A stretch of DNA of 64,000 bases from Serpula lacrymans var. lacrymans S7.9 (Eukaryota; Basidiomycota; Agaricomycetes; Boletales; Serpulaceae), in contig NW_006763291.1 in the NCBI RefSeq assembly GCF_000218685.1, positions 1,830,308-1,894,307 of the forward strand. Reading direction: 5' to 3'. The notes under the pieces were generated by a model. The model saw nothing but the letters and a program-made list of their open reading frames with translations, made no database searches and was not told where the DNA came from. The translations under genes were made by a program, and so were the position numbers. This document shows positions 1 to 9,445 of the stretch, one piece after another. Each line of letters opens with the position of its first letter. Positions within the stretch are counted from its first letter, which is position 1.

Positions 1-92
1 CTCTCTGCAGCCTAAGGGGTAACCACTTCCCATTCACTACCCTTATAGTGTGTTCTTGTGTGAGCCAGAGTAACTAACTCTTGGTTGTTACA
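1..92 (+). repeat. 3' end of a gypsy-type LTR (truncated by window edge)
   Basis: These bases closely match the last ~90 bp of the intact gypsy LTR at 54309-54697, including the terminal block ending in gttgttaca. The window edge cuts off the rest. The copy is in plus orientation and lies inside an older gag fragment that runs on the minus strand: coding for the gag motif HAVELL stops exactly at the LTR end. Confidence 0.85.
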
Positions 93-639
93 CCAGCAGT
101 TCTACTGCATGTTCATTTCCTAGACCCCCTTGGATAGAGAGGGCCAGGAACCGGGTTACGAAGTCATCCGTCCTCATGTTTCCTTGCTTGAAGGTACAGA
201 TTTGCTGACATGCCCAGTCACGCTCAGCTTGTGGTTTAAAATATTTTTTGATCTCAATTTTGAGATCGTCCCAGACAGGCCACACTCCTGCGGTGTAGCA
301 CTCCTGCATTCTAACTTGGGCGTATCAACCTGCCACAGGTCCTTTTAATCGAGATAGTACCGCAGTTGCTACCTCAAAGTCGTTGGCAAACGCATCCCAG
401 TTTGCCTTGACCCAAATTTGGAGCTTGATCCACCATTTGGCAAATTGTGCTCTGTCTCCCTCGAAGGCGCCAGGGTCAGCGATGACTTCAAATTTCTTAT
501 TGAACTTTTTCTTGACCGAGGGGGTTGCTGCAGGGGGGTGCACCTGCAGTTCGGCGAGTTGCGTAGTCAACATCAAAATCTGTGCACACATGTTGTGCAA
601 CAGAGTGTTGATGTCGGGTTGTTGACTTTGCGATGACAT
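93..639 (-). pseudogene. Ty3/gypsy gag relic
   Basis: Read on the minus strand, this encodes a degraded copy of the gag protein of the intact chromovirus at 55223-56281. The start is MSSQSQQPDINTLL, and blocks such as WWIKLQIWVKANWDAF, ECYTAGVW and FKPQAERDWA follow in order. The frame changes near 310-330, just after LKGPVAG, so the copy is not functional. It is cut at its C-terminal side by the plus-strand LTR ending at 92. The capsid role follows from the family. Confidence 0.85.
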
Positions 640-1189
640 GTCAACTTGTTCTCTTGGTAAGGTTAAAAAAATGTAAAAAGGGGTCCCCGCTTGCTATCTG
701 CGGATCTACCTCTTCCCTGCTGAGTATCGGATCTTAATCTCCGACTACCCACACTATGGTATTTGAAAGAGTGTATAAAAAGGTATTCATAATAAACCCT
801 GGTCTGAACGGTTGTCAGGGGGTGGTCCGCTTGTTAAGCTGTCAACCCATTCTCCAGACTGGCGGAGGCAAGTGCCCGGCCTGGTCAGAGGAAAGAAAAA
901 GTGAAATTTTGTATGTAAATTCTAATCAACAGTGGTTCCACACCGACTGCTGAGCTAAGTGCTCCCCTTAACGCTGGGGGCCGCGTATTGAAGGTATTGG
1001 TTCTTCTCCCAAACCACTACAAGGCCGTCGCTAGGAGCGCACCTATCTGCTATGTGGGATATTCCCAACCAATAACCAAATCTCCTTCACCCTAGAGTCC
1101 GGGTGCCCAGTGGGACTTTTTGCACAATCGTGCAAGAGAGTAGAAGAGCAAGTCCTAATGCAACAACCAAGAGTTAGTTACTCTGGCGC
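640..1189 (-). mobile_element. gypsy leader, primer site and LTR stub
   Basis: This is homologous, in reverse, to the untranslated leader of the intact gypsy element (54698-55222). It includes the counterpart of the proposed self-priming site (minus-strand aggacttgct, about 1147-1156). It runs into the U5 end of a 5' LTR (1159-1189, starting tgcaacaaccaag), which is broken after ctctggcgc, where the 1.8-kb repeat starts. No coding is visible. Confidence 0.75.
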
Positions 1190-2994
1190 TGTCATGCACC
1201 AAAGTTGATTGGTAGCATGGACAAGTGTCAATAATGAAGTGAATATTCAAAAGACTCGCCTTTGCGCCACACAGGCACAGTGCCACGTGGAATAGTGATT
1301 AATATTGCCCTTTTTGAACTTGTGGCTGATCAGCACCACCTCTATTAGGCAATCCAGTCACGCTCACCTTTGCTTTTCCATCCGGTACTTTCCATGTTTC
1401 GGCATTTCGGCAAATTTTTGCGTCGCCACTGGCTACACATTGCATTGCGCCCTCGCTTTTGTCGTTTCCCTTACTCCCCTTCCTTTGCCCAGCCCCACCA
1501 TGGGCCCCTTCCTCTCCTTTTTATTCTCACCTGACGGTCGTTTCTGGATCCCCATTCTAATCCACTTTTCCGTCACCTCCACCCTCCTCCTCCTCATCTT
1601 ATTTGCACCCCCACCATTTCTGATGTCACCACTTCCTATCCACTTCCGTTGCCGATCCGTTGACTACCACATGCCACTGCTGATATCAGCAAAGCCCCGG
1701 CGGCCGGTCCAAATAGGGCAACAGGTCCATCTTCATGACGTCGATCTGCCATCATATACTATCAAAACATCGGTCGCTCGTCTTGCCTGGTTGGAGCGTG
1801 GGTGGGTAGTTTTTGAGCTGGAGAAGGTTCATCCCCTTGCGTCGCCCATGTTCATCGCTGTCCCATTCACTTGGGTACACTTATCTTTTGTCCATCGTCT
1901 TTGCTACAGCTACACCTACCACACGCTCCCTGGGACTCACTTGTTCCAAATTGGAACTAGTCCTCTCCCTCCCTTGTTTGATCAGGTGGTCCAACACAAC
2001 CAGTCCATTGGTAAGGCCATGGAACTGTCGGATTTGGACTAGGTGGTGGACCGGTGGCTCCAGTTTCTTTTTCTTCAGCAGAACATTCATTTACAGTGCG
2101 ATTATTTTTGATTTTCGAATCATTTTTATGGACACATATTTTTTTAGAATGCCTGACTGACAATAAAGGAACTGTGTTGATACTGATAGTGATAGTGTTT
2201 TGCCTTGCCCTTTTTTTACTGCATCTTCCCATGACATCATGATTTTCCTGCTCTCTTTTTGCTATTGGACTTTACTTTATGGCTGTACAAACCTGTGACA
2301 TTACTCACAGCATTCATTGTTCTATCTCTTTCTTTTCCTTTTTTGACAATCTTATCCTGTACTACCTACGCAGGATTCGTCAGCATACATTCCTTCCTTC
2401 ATGTTCTTTCTCATTCTTTTTGCACAGCTATACTGTGCATAGCCTACTTTTCTTTCACTATATAAACCCCTGTATTTTACCTTGTAAAAAGAACAAGAAA
2501 TCCAATCCAGACTTCTTCTCTAATCTCAAGTTCACTACTCTCCTACTTGTGATTTAGTGTGGTCACAACACTTCCCACTGCTACCACTGTCAACTGCTGT
2601 CATCGTCACTTGTCACTTTTTGAAAGTGATTGTCATCCCCTTCGATTAGAGTCCTTCTGAGCACTACAGTTTGTGCGTCAGGAGCCTGCTATCACTGGGA
2701 ACCTTGTCACTTTGTCATCCTCGTTGTTCTCAAACCTACCTTGTGCTACGATTAGCAAGGTAGTGCTCGTCCATACTCGCCACAAAGCCCCTATCTTTAT
2801 ATAAATTCAACTATCCATCCTCCTCAAAACCCACACTCATACACCTCTGGGTTTTACTTTGAAGGATCTTTATACGTACCACCCCACGAACAACCAGACC
2901 ACTCCACTGTTCTAGGAGGCAAAGCCCATAAACAAGTTCCGTGGAATCTGGGAGGATTGTGTGTTTGTTTGTTTTTGTGTGTGGTTTTCTAACA
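1190..2994 (+). repeat. 1.8-kb dispersed repeat, copy 1 (probably a long solo LTR)
   Basis: The sequence recurs at 25457-27636. Copy 1 begins tgtcatgcacc and ends ttctaaca, so the termini are TG...CA as in LTRs. It has a TATA-like ctatataaac near 2458 and an AATAAA-like caataaagg near 2161. It shows the uninterrupted arrangement at the point where copy 2 carries a solo LTR. The right boundary is uncertain because similarity to copy 2 continues to about 3012. No internal retroelement genes are attached. A long LTR is my preferred reading; a non-autonomous element is the alternative. Confidence 0.6.
1305..2042 (+). CDS. ORF of unknown function carried by the 1.8-kb repeat
   Basis: An uninterrupted 245-codon ORF fills much of the repeat. 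I do not recognise the product. The N-terminal half is hydrophobic, with stretches such as LLLLILFAPPPFL that could be membrane segments or simply reflect pyrimidine-rich DNA. The C-terminal half has a denser conserved block (SAKPRRPVQIGQQVHLHD, WVVFELEKVHPLASP, FTWVHLSFVH). The second copy keeps the same frame through this block despite many substitutions. That is compatible with past protein coding, but long LTRs can hold chance ORFs. Presence of an ORF is certain; a protein product is not. Confidence 0.35.
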   Translation: MPFLNLWLISTTSIRQSSHAHLCFSIRYFPCFGISANFCVATGYTLHCALAFVVSLTPLPLPSPTMGPFLSFLFSPDGRFWIPILIHFSVTSTLLLLILFAPPPFLMSPLPIHFRCRSVDYHMPLLISAKPRRPVQIGQQVHLHDVDLPSYTIKTSVARLAWLERGWVVFELEKVHPLASPMFIAVPFTWVHLSFVHRLCYSYTYHTLPGTHLFQIGTSPLPPLFDQVVQHNQSIGKAMELSDLD

Positions 2995-3012
2995 ACAGTT
3001 CTCATCATCGAC

Positions 3013-3273
3013 ACCGGCCTGGTCAGAGGAAAGAGAAAGTGAAGTTTTGTATCTAAATTTCTAATCAACAATAGTTCCACACTATTGCTGAGCTAAAGTA
3101 CTCCCCTTAACACTGGGGGCCATGTATCAATGATTGTCTCTTCTCCCAGAGCACTACGAAGCCGTCGCTAGGAGCGCACCCTTCTGCTATACGGGATATT
3201 CCCAAAAATAACCCCTTAACCCTGGGGACCGGGTTTGCACAACGTGTGAGAGAGTAGTAAGAGCAAGTCCTAA
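3013..3273 (-). mobile_element. second gypsy leader fragment
   Basis: This is a minus-strand copy of the gypsy leader, starting abruptly at ccggcctggtcagagg (compare 868-883) and ending at a degenerate primer site next to the LTR at 3274. It abuts the 1.8-kb repeat without the coding region, so this element was truncated or rearranged. Confidence 0.7.
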
Positions 3274-3687
3274 TGTAACAACCAAGAGTTTGTTACTCTG
3301 GCGCACAACTCAGACAAGCCAAAAGATAATGAAGAGGGAGTAGCTACCCTTTAGGTTTCAACAAGTTAGTTGTGAGGATACAACAGGAGGACTCACTGAG
3401 GAGTCTCCTTGATCTATTAGGGTATATATACTACTACAGGGTTGTTTGTACATGTGTACTGTACAGTTGATGGAGGCAGTGGCTGATGATGTCAAGGGGC
3501 ACAGCCCGTGTGACCAGCTCCACTGCGTGAGAGAGTTGTATCTAAAAATAAGGAAAAGGCAGTGTAGCACAAGAAAGAGGAGTTTGAACAAAAGGGAAAG
3601 TGCCGCATGGCACAGTGTATGAAAACTACAGAAAAAGGTTAAAGAGGAGAATGAAAATTAAAGGTCCAAAAATTGTGTATTGTAACA
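3274..3687 (-). repeat. gypsy-type LTR (5' LTR of the truncated element)
   Basis: A 414-bp LTR in reverse orientation, with ends tgtaacaacc and attgtaaca. It has the conserved R region (ggaggactcactgagg) and a TATA block (tatatatac) matching the intact LTR. It is joined directly to its leader on the left. No TSD can be assigned because the other LTR is missing. Confidence 0.8.
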
Positions 3688-3982
3688 CTTGCTGAGGAGT
3701 CTCCTTGATCAATTGGGGTATATATACTACTACAGACTATTTGTACCTATGTACTATACAGTTGATGAAGGCAGTGGCTGATGATATCATAGGGTGCAGC
3801 CTGTGTAACCAGCTCCACTGCGTGAAAGACTTGTAGCTCAGAATAAAGAAAGGCAGCGCAGCACGAGAAAGTGGAATTTTAAACAAAAGGGGAAGTGCCA
3901 CATGGCACAGTGTGTGAAAACTAGGAAGGAAAGTTGAAGTGGAGAATACAACTTAAAGGTCCAAAAATTGTGTATTGTAACA
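3688..3982 (-). repeat. partial LTR lacking R-U5, in tandem with the previous LTR
   Basis: This begins at cttgctgaggag, close to the predicted transcription start of this LTR family. It contains the whole U3 in reverse and ends attgtaaca at 3982. R-U5 is missing, so two U3 regions lie head to tail. Confidence 0.7.
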
Positions 3983-4011
3983 GTCAGTGCTGAATTCTAA
4001 TGCTGCAAATA

Positions 4012-4212
4012 TAAAGTTCATTGCCAAATAGCTTTTTTAGCAGCTGCAGTGGGGCCCACATGTTCAGCTTTTGTGCTTGAAAAAGCTACCCAACTCCATT
4101 TCCCTGATGACCAAACAATTGCAGCATTTAATAGTACAGTGAGTGTAGGACTGGCATTTGAGCCAATCAAAATACTTGCACATTCCAAGCCTGACTCCCT
4201 TGCAATATTCAT
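4012..4212 (-). pseudogene. Ty1/copia RNase H scrap
   Basis: The minus strand encodes VWSSGKWSWVAFSSTKAEH followed by AAAKKAIW. This matches the usual copia RNase H segment (SW-S-K-Q--VALSSTEAEY---A-A-KEA-W). Only about 40 residues are recognisable and no flanking reverse transcriptase is present. It is an orphan fragment just outside the left end of the candidate composite transposon. Confidence 0.55.
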
Positions 4213-5477
4213 TCAATAAGCTATGCGTTCTATCTGAGATACCTGTATAGATATTTATATGAATATATTATAATCATCATTCGGAAACTACATGCATAAT
4301 TCAAGAATCTAGGTTGACACCATGGAATCAGGTTTCCCATCAGCAAAAACTCTTTTGCTATGTAGCGCTATATAGCCACCACATGTATATATGGATGCTT
4401 TCATAGCAACCATAGCCCTATCAGTGCAATTATAGCCTTTATAGCACAAGATTTAGCTAAAAAAAACAAAAAAAAATTCATAATTTGAATTTACCATAGT
4501 GTCTGATAAGCATTTACTACTAAATTTGTTGAGATAAAATTTTGTACAAACATCCAAAACATTACTGTGAGTCCAATTGAGCAGACAAGTATCTCTATTT
4601 TCCCCAAAGACTGAAATCAAATGACAAACATGTCTAATTGCAGAAAAGGGTATAATATCACCAGGCAGGTAGCCAGAAGCATTAGGCCCAGGTTTGGTGA
4701 CAGAGTACATCATATGGTTGTCTTCAGCTGTTGGCCTTAGATGATTAAACCATTCAACATAAGCCAAATGATCTTTGGGCCAGTTAGAAGGTGCACTATG
4801 TGTGCCATATAAAGTTGTAGGTAACTTGAAGATCACTCTGAGACATCCAATTCTTGTGCCTGGTACAACTTTTAAACAGATAGTAGATAGAGCTTTATAT
4901 TATAGAACTTACCTGTCAAACCTGTTGATTCACAGTCATTGGAGTTCATCACTATAATAGTATCTAACCTAGGATGCTGCACCAACACTTGAGGGTTTTG
5001 CCTTTACAGCATCCATTTGGTTATCAAACAAGTCCACATCATTGTGCCCTGGAATGGGGCTGCTGTAATTTTGAGTTAAGATAGATTTTGAGTACGTCCT
5101 CAAAGCCTGGGCAGGAGTGCTTCTCCATGATAGATATAAGTGATTGTTGGGATTTTCTTGGATTCTTTGCAATAATAATATAACAATCCTGAGACTTGGC
5201 ACAAAGGAAAACATCTTCATTGTCTTTTTCCATGCTCATTTTAAGATAACACTCAAAAGCAAATATTTTTTCCCTACGCAGCAGCCAGGTGATCATTTGA
5301 GGAGCTTCATTCCTCTTATTGGAGGCCCTCCATCCATCTTTAGCAAAGTCTATATGAAATATTTCAAACATCTCCATATTGTAGTTGTCAGTGTTACAAT
5401 TGACGTACCAGTACCTACTCACACTTCACTTTTTGTACTTTTCACTTTTACTTTTTCCAAGTCACATGACCAGTCAT

Positions 5478-6105
5478 TGTCAGGCAACAAATACGAAGCT
5501 ATATAACAAAGCCCAATGTCTGGTCAAGTCCTTCCTTGAAGGCGGTGAATCAGAGTATGAGAATGAAGAGTATCGGTATGAGCGCAAATCCAAACTAATA
5601 TTGAACTAAAGAACAATACATCGAGTATGTACCTCTTTATATAGTGAACGGCGATGATCAGACCGAGAAAGGAAAGAACTGAGAAAGTGGTCTGACCAGC
5701 TAGCTAACCAATAAGAAAAAAAGGAGAAGGTGGTCCGATCTATCTTATTTACTAATCGTATGAGAAAATGTATTGGTAAGGGATGTGCGATTGGTTGTAT
5801 CAGTAAGCCCATGATGAGGCGCTGACTCACAACCTTCTTCGCTTATCAATATTCCTCCAAAGTATTCCCAGACATAGCACTGGATCGTGGCTATGTCATC
5901 TGGATATCTTCTCGAGGGTCGACAACAAGTCTACCTCGTTGTAGGTACGATAGAACGTGAGTGTGAAGAGAGAATAAGAAGAAAAATGATAAAAGTAACA
6001 AGACACCTGCTGTAATCTCTAGTCCAAGGGCAAGAGGAGTGACGGGGATCGAGTCGGCTAACCACGACATGACGGGAATGCGATAAGAAAAATCGATTCC
6101 TCACA
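5478..6105 (-). mobile_element. solo LTR, family C, nested
   Basis: A 628-bp unit with ends tgtcaggcaac and gattcctcaca, flanked by the 5-bp TSD gtcat at 5473-5477 and 6106-6110. It is closely similar, in opposite orientation, to the 627-bp solo LTR at 18571-19197. Orientation is set by a TATA block (ctatataaag, readable on the minus strand here). No internal genes are visible. Confidence 0.88.
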
Positions 6106-6402
6106 GTCATGTGACCATTTACCTTACTTTTCATTTCCGGACCTTTCCTTTAAATTTCATTCTCCGCTTTAACCTTGTACTGTAGTTTTCACACTGTGCC
6201 ATGTGGTACTTCCCCTTTTATTTCATACTCCACCTTTCTCGCGCGGCACTGCCCTATTCTTATTTTAGCTACAAGTATCCCACGCAGTGGAGCTGATTAC
6301 ACGGGCTAGGCCCCATGACATCAGCAGCCACTGCCCCTAGCAACTGTACAGTACATATGTACAAACAAACCTGCATTAGTATATAAACCCCAATAAATCT
6401 TG

Positions 6403-7083
6403 TGTGAGGCAACATTAAACTATAACAAAAACCAAACCTGTCTCCTACTGCACTTGCAGGGAGTAAGAGGTTCAATGAGCTTGAGGTCAACAGATGCTAG
6501 TAAATATAGCAAGTAGAGGATTTGGGAGTAAACTCAAGGATTTCGGTTGAGGAGTAAAGCGGGTAAATCAAGTAATAGAAAACTAAAGAACTATACATGA
6601 GATGTGCAGGGCTTTAATAGCTAACTGTCCATCCCTCAGACCGAAAGGGGAATAAACAAAAAGTGGTCTGAGGAATAAATCGACCAATAAGAAAAAGGAA
6701 TAACTATTGTACGACTTTGAATGATTAATCAGCAGGTGAGAGAGTTGTACTAATAATAGGTGTTTGTCACGCGTGTTCAGGAACTGTATCCTCATGATGA
6801 GGTACGATCCTGATCAAAGCGTTTATTAGTATATCCAGGCCTTGATGGGGCTTGGAGCTGGTTGGCGAGATGCCTACTATCAGCCCTTACCCATTGTGCT
6901 GGCTAGCTGGGAGTGATACCCAGTCTCTGATCTGTGATATAAAGTGGTAACAATGATTGAGAAAGCCTGTGAGGGCTATGAGAAGTAGAATAGCAAATGA
7001 TACCTCTAGCCCTAAAGCCAGAGGTGTAACAGGGAAAGCGTTCAAAAACCAAGACATAGAGAAAATAATAAATGGTCCTTACA
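6403..7083 (-). mobile_element. solo LTR, diverged family C member, nested
   Basis: A 681-bp unit beginning tgtgaggcaac and ending ggtccttaca, with TSD tcttg at 6398-6402 and 7084-7088. Blocks such as aactaaagaac..acat and the run near ccaataagaaaaagg are shared with the family C LTR at 5478-6105, but overall divergence is higher. It sits in the R region of the host LTR. Confidence 0.82.
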
Positions 7084-9445
7084 TCTTGGGGAAGGACTCG
7101 CTGCTGTTGTCTAGCACAACAAACCCGTTGAAACCTAAGGGGTGATCCCTTTCTCTCTTCTCTTTTGCTTGTCCAAGTTATGCGCCAGAGTAAGAAACTC
7201 TTGGTCGTTACAGTCAGTGGTGCCAAACCATGTGATAAACTCCTGGTACTGTAAGAGGGAATGAAATTTAGGTATGTTGAAATGGTCCCTGACTCCAAGA
7301 CAGGTAAGGATATCTTTGTGTTGGTGAAAAATATTGAGAGATCGGGCAAGGTAGCCCAAGGTGGTATCACCATGCGTTGGGTATTGGGCTATCTGAACAA
7401 AGTCTAAAAGTGATCAATAGGTGATGATAGCATGACGTGGAAGTTTGCCAATAAGGCATCCCAATAGTATCTTTGCCATATCTTTCCGTTCCTTCCCCCT
7501 TATTTGACCAAGAGCCGAAAAGCCATTCTTGAAATAATGAACACCAAAGCAGGGAGGAAGTGCTCTGATGCGTGCATCAAGTTTCTTAGGATCTAGTAGT
7601 TTCTGGCACCAATGCTCCATGTGCTTGAAAATGCCCTGGTATAACTGGTGGAGGACATCAGGAGTGATTGCAATATGAATGTTACATTGAGGAAAACCGG
7701 TCCAAAAAGGCTTGTAGATGGATCCAGATACTAGTTACTCCTTGCACCTCTCTTGAAACTGATGGAATGAATGTGTGTGTATCTTCCTTAGCCTTATTGA
7801 TTACTGACTCTGTCCATTGATCAGTACGTGGCTCTCTTGCAGTAGAGGCTGAAAGCTCTTCTGGAGGTTGTTTGCATTTGGGGCAGGTACCATATCTTGA
7901 GCATGTCACCAGACACTGCTCTGGATAATTGGCCACATAGCAGGCTAGCACAGGGTATACTTTTCTCACTGCTCCATCTCCTCCTACCACCTCTATTCTA
8001 TCCCTCCCAGCTTTTTTTAATGGGTCCAAAATAATCTTCATTGACTCATGAAATAGTCTCTGCACTCTGGATGACTTTTCTCTCGAAGTGAGTTGCATGC
8101 CTATGATTTTGCTTACAGACAAGTAGCCAATTAAGATACAGGCATGCTGGCTTGGCCTCCATTGTATTGCATGTGGAATATTGCCCAAAGTTAGATACAC
8201 AGGATAGGCAGATTTGGAATCTGAGAACTGCGTCAATTGTGTTTTGTCTGTAGCAATTATGACTGGTGAAAGAGCTGCTCCCTTAGGTAGATGTGCCTGC
8301 ACACATAAGAGTCAACATTCAAATAAAACTAATATCCAGCGTAGGTAATACTGACCTAGATTGCATGCCACCACTTTCCAGTCCACATTTCATTGTAATA
8401 TCTATTCTCTTTCTGTGCATTACTGAATATCTTCTTAGGTTTGTAGACAATGTGTTTTGCATGGGCTGGGTTGCCAAGGAGGCTACAAATGGCAGAAATG
8501 ACATCACGGTAATGAATTAGATGCTTGTCATCAGGGGCATCTGGGAATGCAATGGTTTTTGACGTCCAATCAGCTCTGGATGGAATACCAGAGTCAACTA
8601 TCTTGTGTAGCCCTCTAATGTTGTGACAGGACCCAGTCTCTCTTTGACCTGAAATAATGGCTTCTTTAAGGAGATCCAGGAAGTGAATAGAATAAAAACA
8701 TACCCCTGGAATAGCTAACAAACGGTCAAATGATTTGTGACCTATTCCATCCTGGATTGCCCAACAGGCGACTCGCCAGTCTGTTTCTGATGCAAATGGA
8801 AAGAACCTAGTATCCTGTGGTCCAGAGGCAACTGGGAAATTATTATCCATATCCACATCCCCATAGTTGTCTACAGCCCTTCTTGCCCCTTCAAACCCTT
8901 TTCCCCATCCCCCATGCAAGGTATGGTCCATACATATTATCTGACCTGCTGTAGGGGGGAGAATTTCTACATGCTCATCATCATTATCATTCAGGAAAAT
9001 GGCATTTGGATGATTAGAAGGACCCGCTGCCTCCCCCGGCTCCAGATCCTCCTGTTCAGGTTGCTTGAGTGGGATGAATGCAAATAGATCTTCTTCAATA
9101 TCTTCCACAGCATCTCCCATGGATTCCTTCTGGAATGGATGTGGAGGGCCATAGGGGGTATCTAAATTTTCTTCCACCAGCAATCCTTGCCTCTCCAAGT
9201 TGCCATCCTGCTGGGTTAGGATCTCTCTCAATTTACCCTTGTGGTATCAAGCACAGCTTCTTGCAGAGCCAAGGTGCATATTGAGGGCACGGGTGCTGGA
9301 AAAAGATCTGCCACATGATGCTGGGCATGGATGAGGAGTATTACGGTTGACAAGCATTTTGTTAGGTTAGAGAATGAGGAACAATGGATGCTACAGAGAA
9401 CCCAATTTTACAGACGTCCAACAAGGTCACATTACAAATACATGA

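Larger units (their letters stand above)
5392..7212 (+). mobile_element. solo LTR inserted in the Plavaka transposase, itself carrying two LTRs
   Basis: Begins tgttacaattgac, ends gtcgttaca, and is flanked by gtcag at 5387-5391 and 7213-7217. Removing the two nested LTRs and their duplicated bases leaves about 502 bp. The first ~85 bp match the U3 of the LTRs at 20509 and 27924, while the rest of U3 matches the LTR type of the intact gypsy element, so this LTR is a mosaic. Confidence 0.85.
4453..9357 (-). pseudogene. Plavaka-type transposase, interrupted by LTRs
   Basis: The minus-strand pieces follow the known order of agaricomycete Plavaka transposases. An N-terminal C2H2-like finger (HPCPASCGRSFSSTRALNMH, from ATG at 9357) is followed by an in-frame TGA and then HKGKLREI. 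Next come MWTGKWWHAI, SPVIIATDKTQLTQFSDSK, GDGAVRKVYPVLACYVANYP, a cysteine pair (CPKCKQP), IRALPPCFGVHYFKNGFSAL, FHQHKDILTCLGVRDHFNIP, then FHIDFAKDGWRASNKRNEAP and finally WPKDHLAYVEWF. Acidic DDE-type candidates are the D of TDKTQL and the D of GDG. The gene is split at 5392-7212 by LTR insertions with TSD gtcag; either side of the insertion reads continuously. Introns plus stops are present. It catalysed cut-and-paste transposition when intact; it is now dead. Confidence 0.8.
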
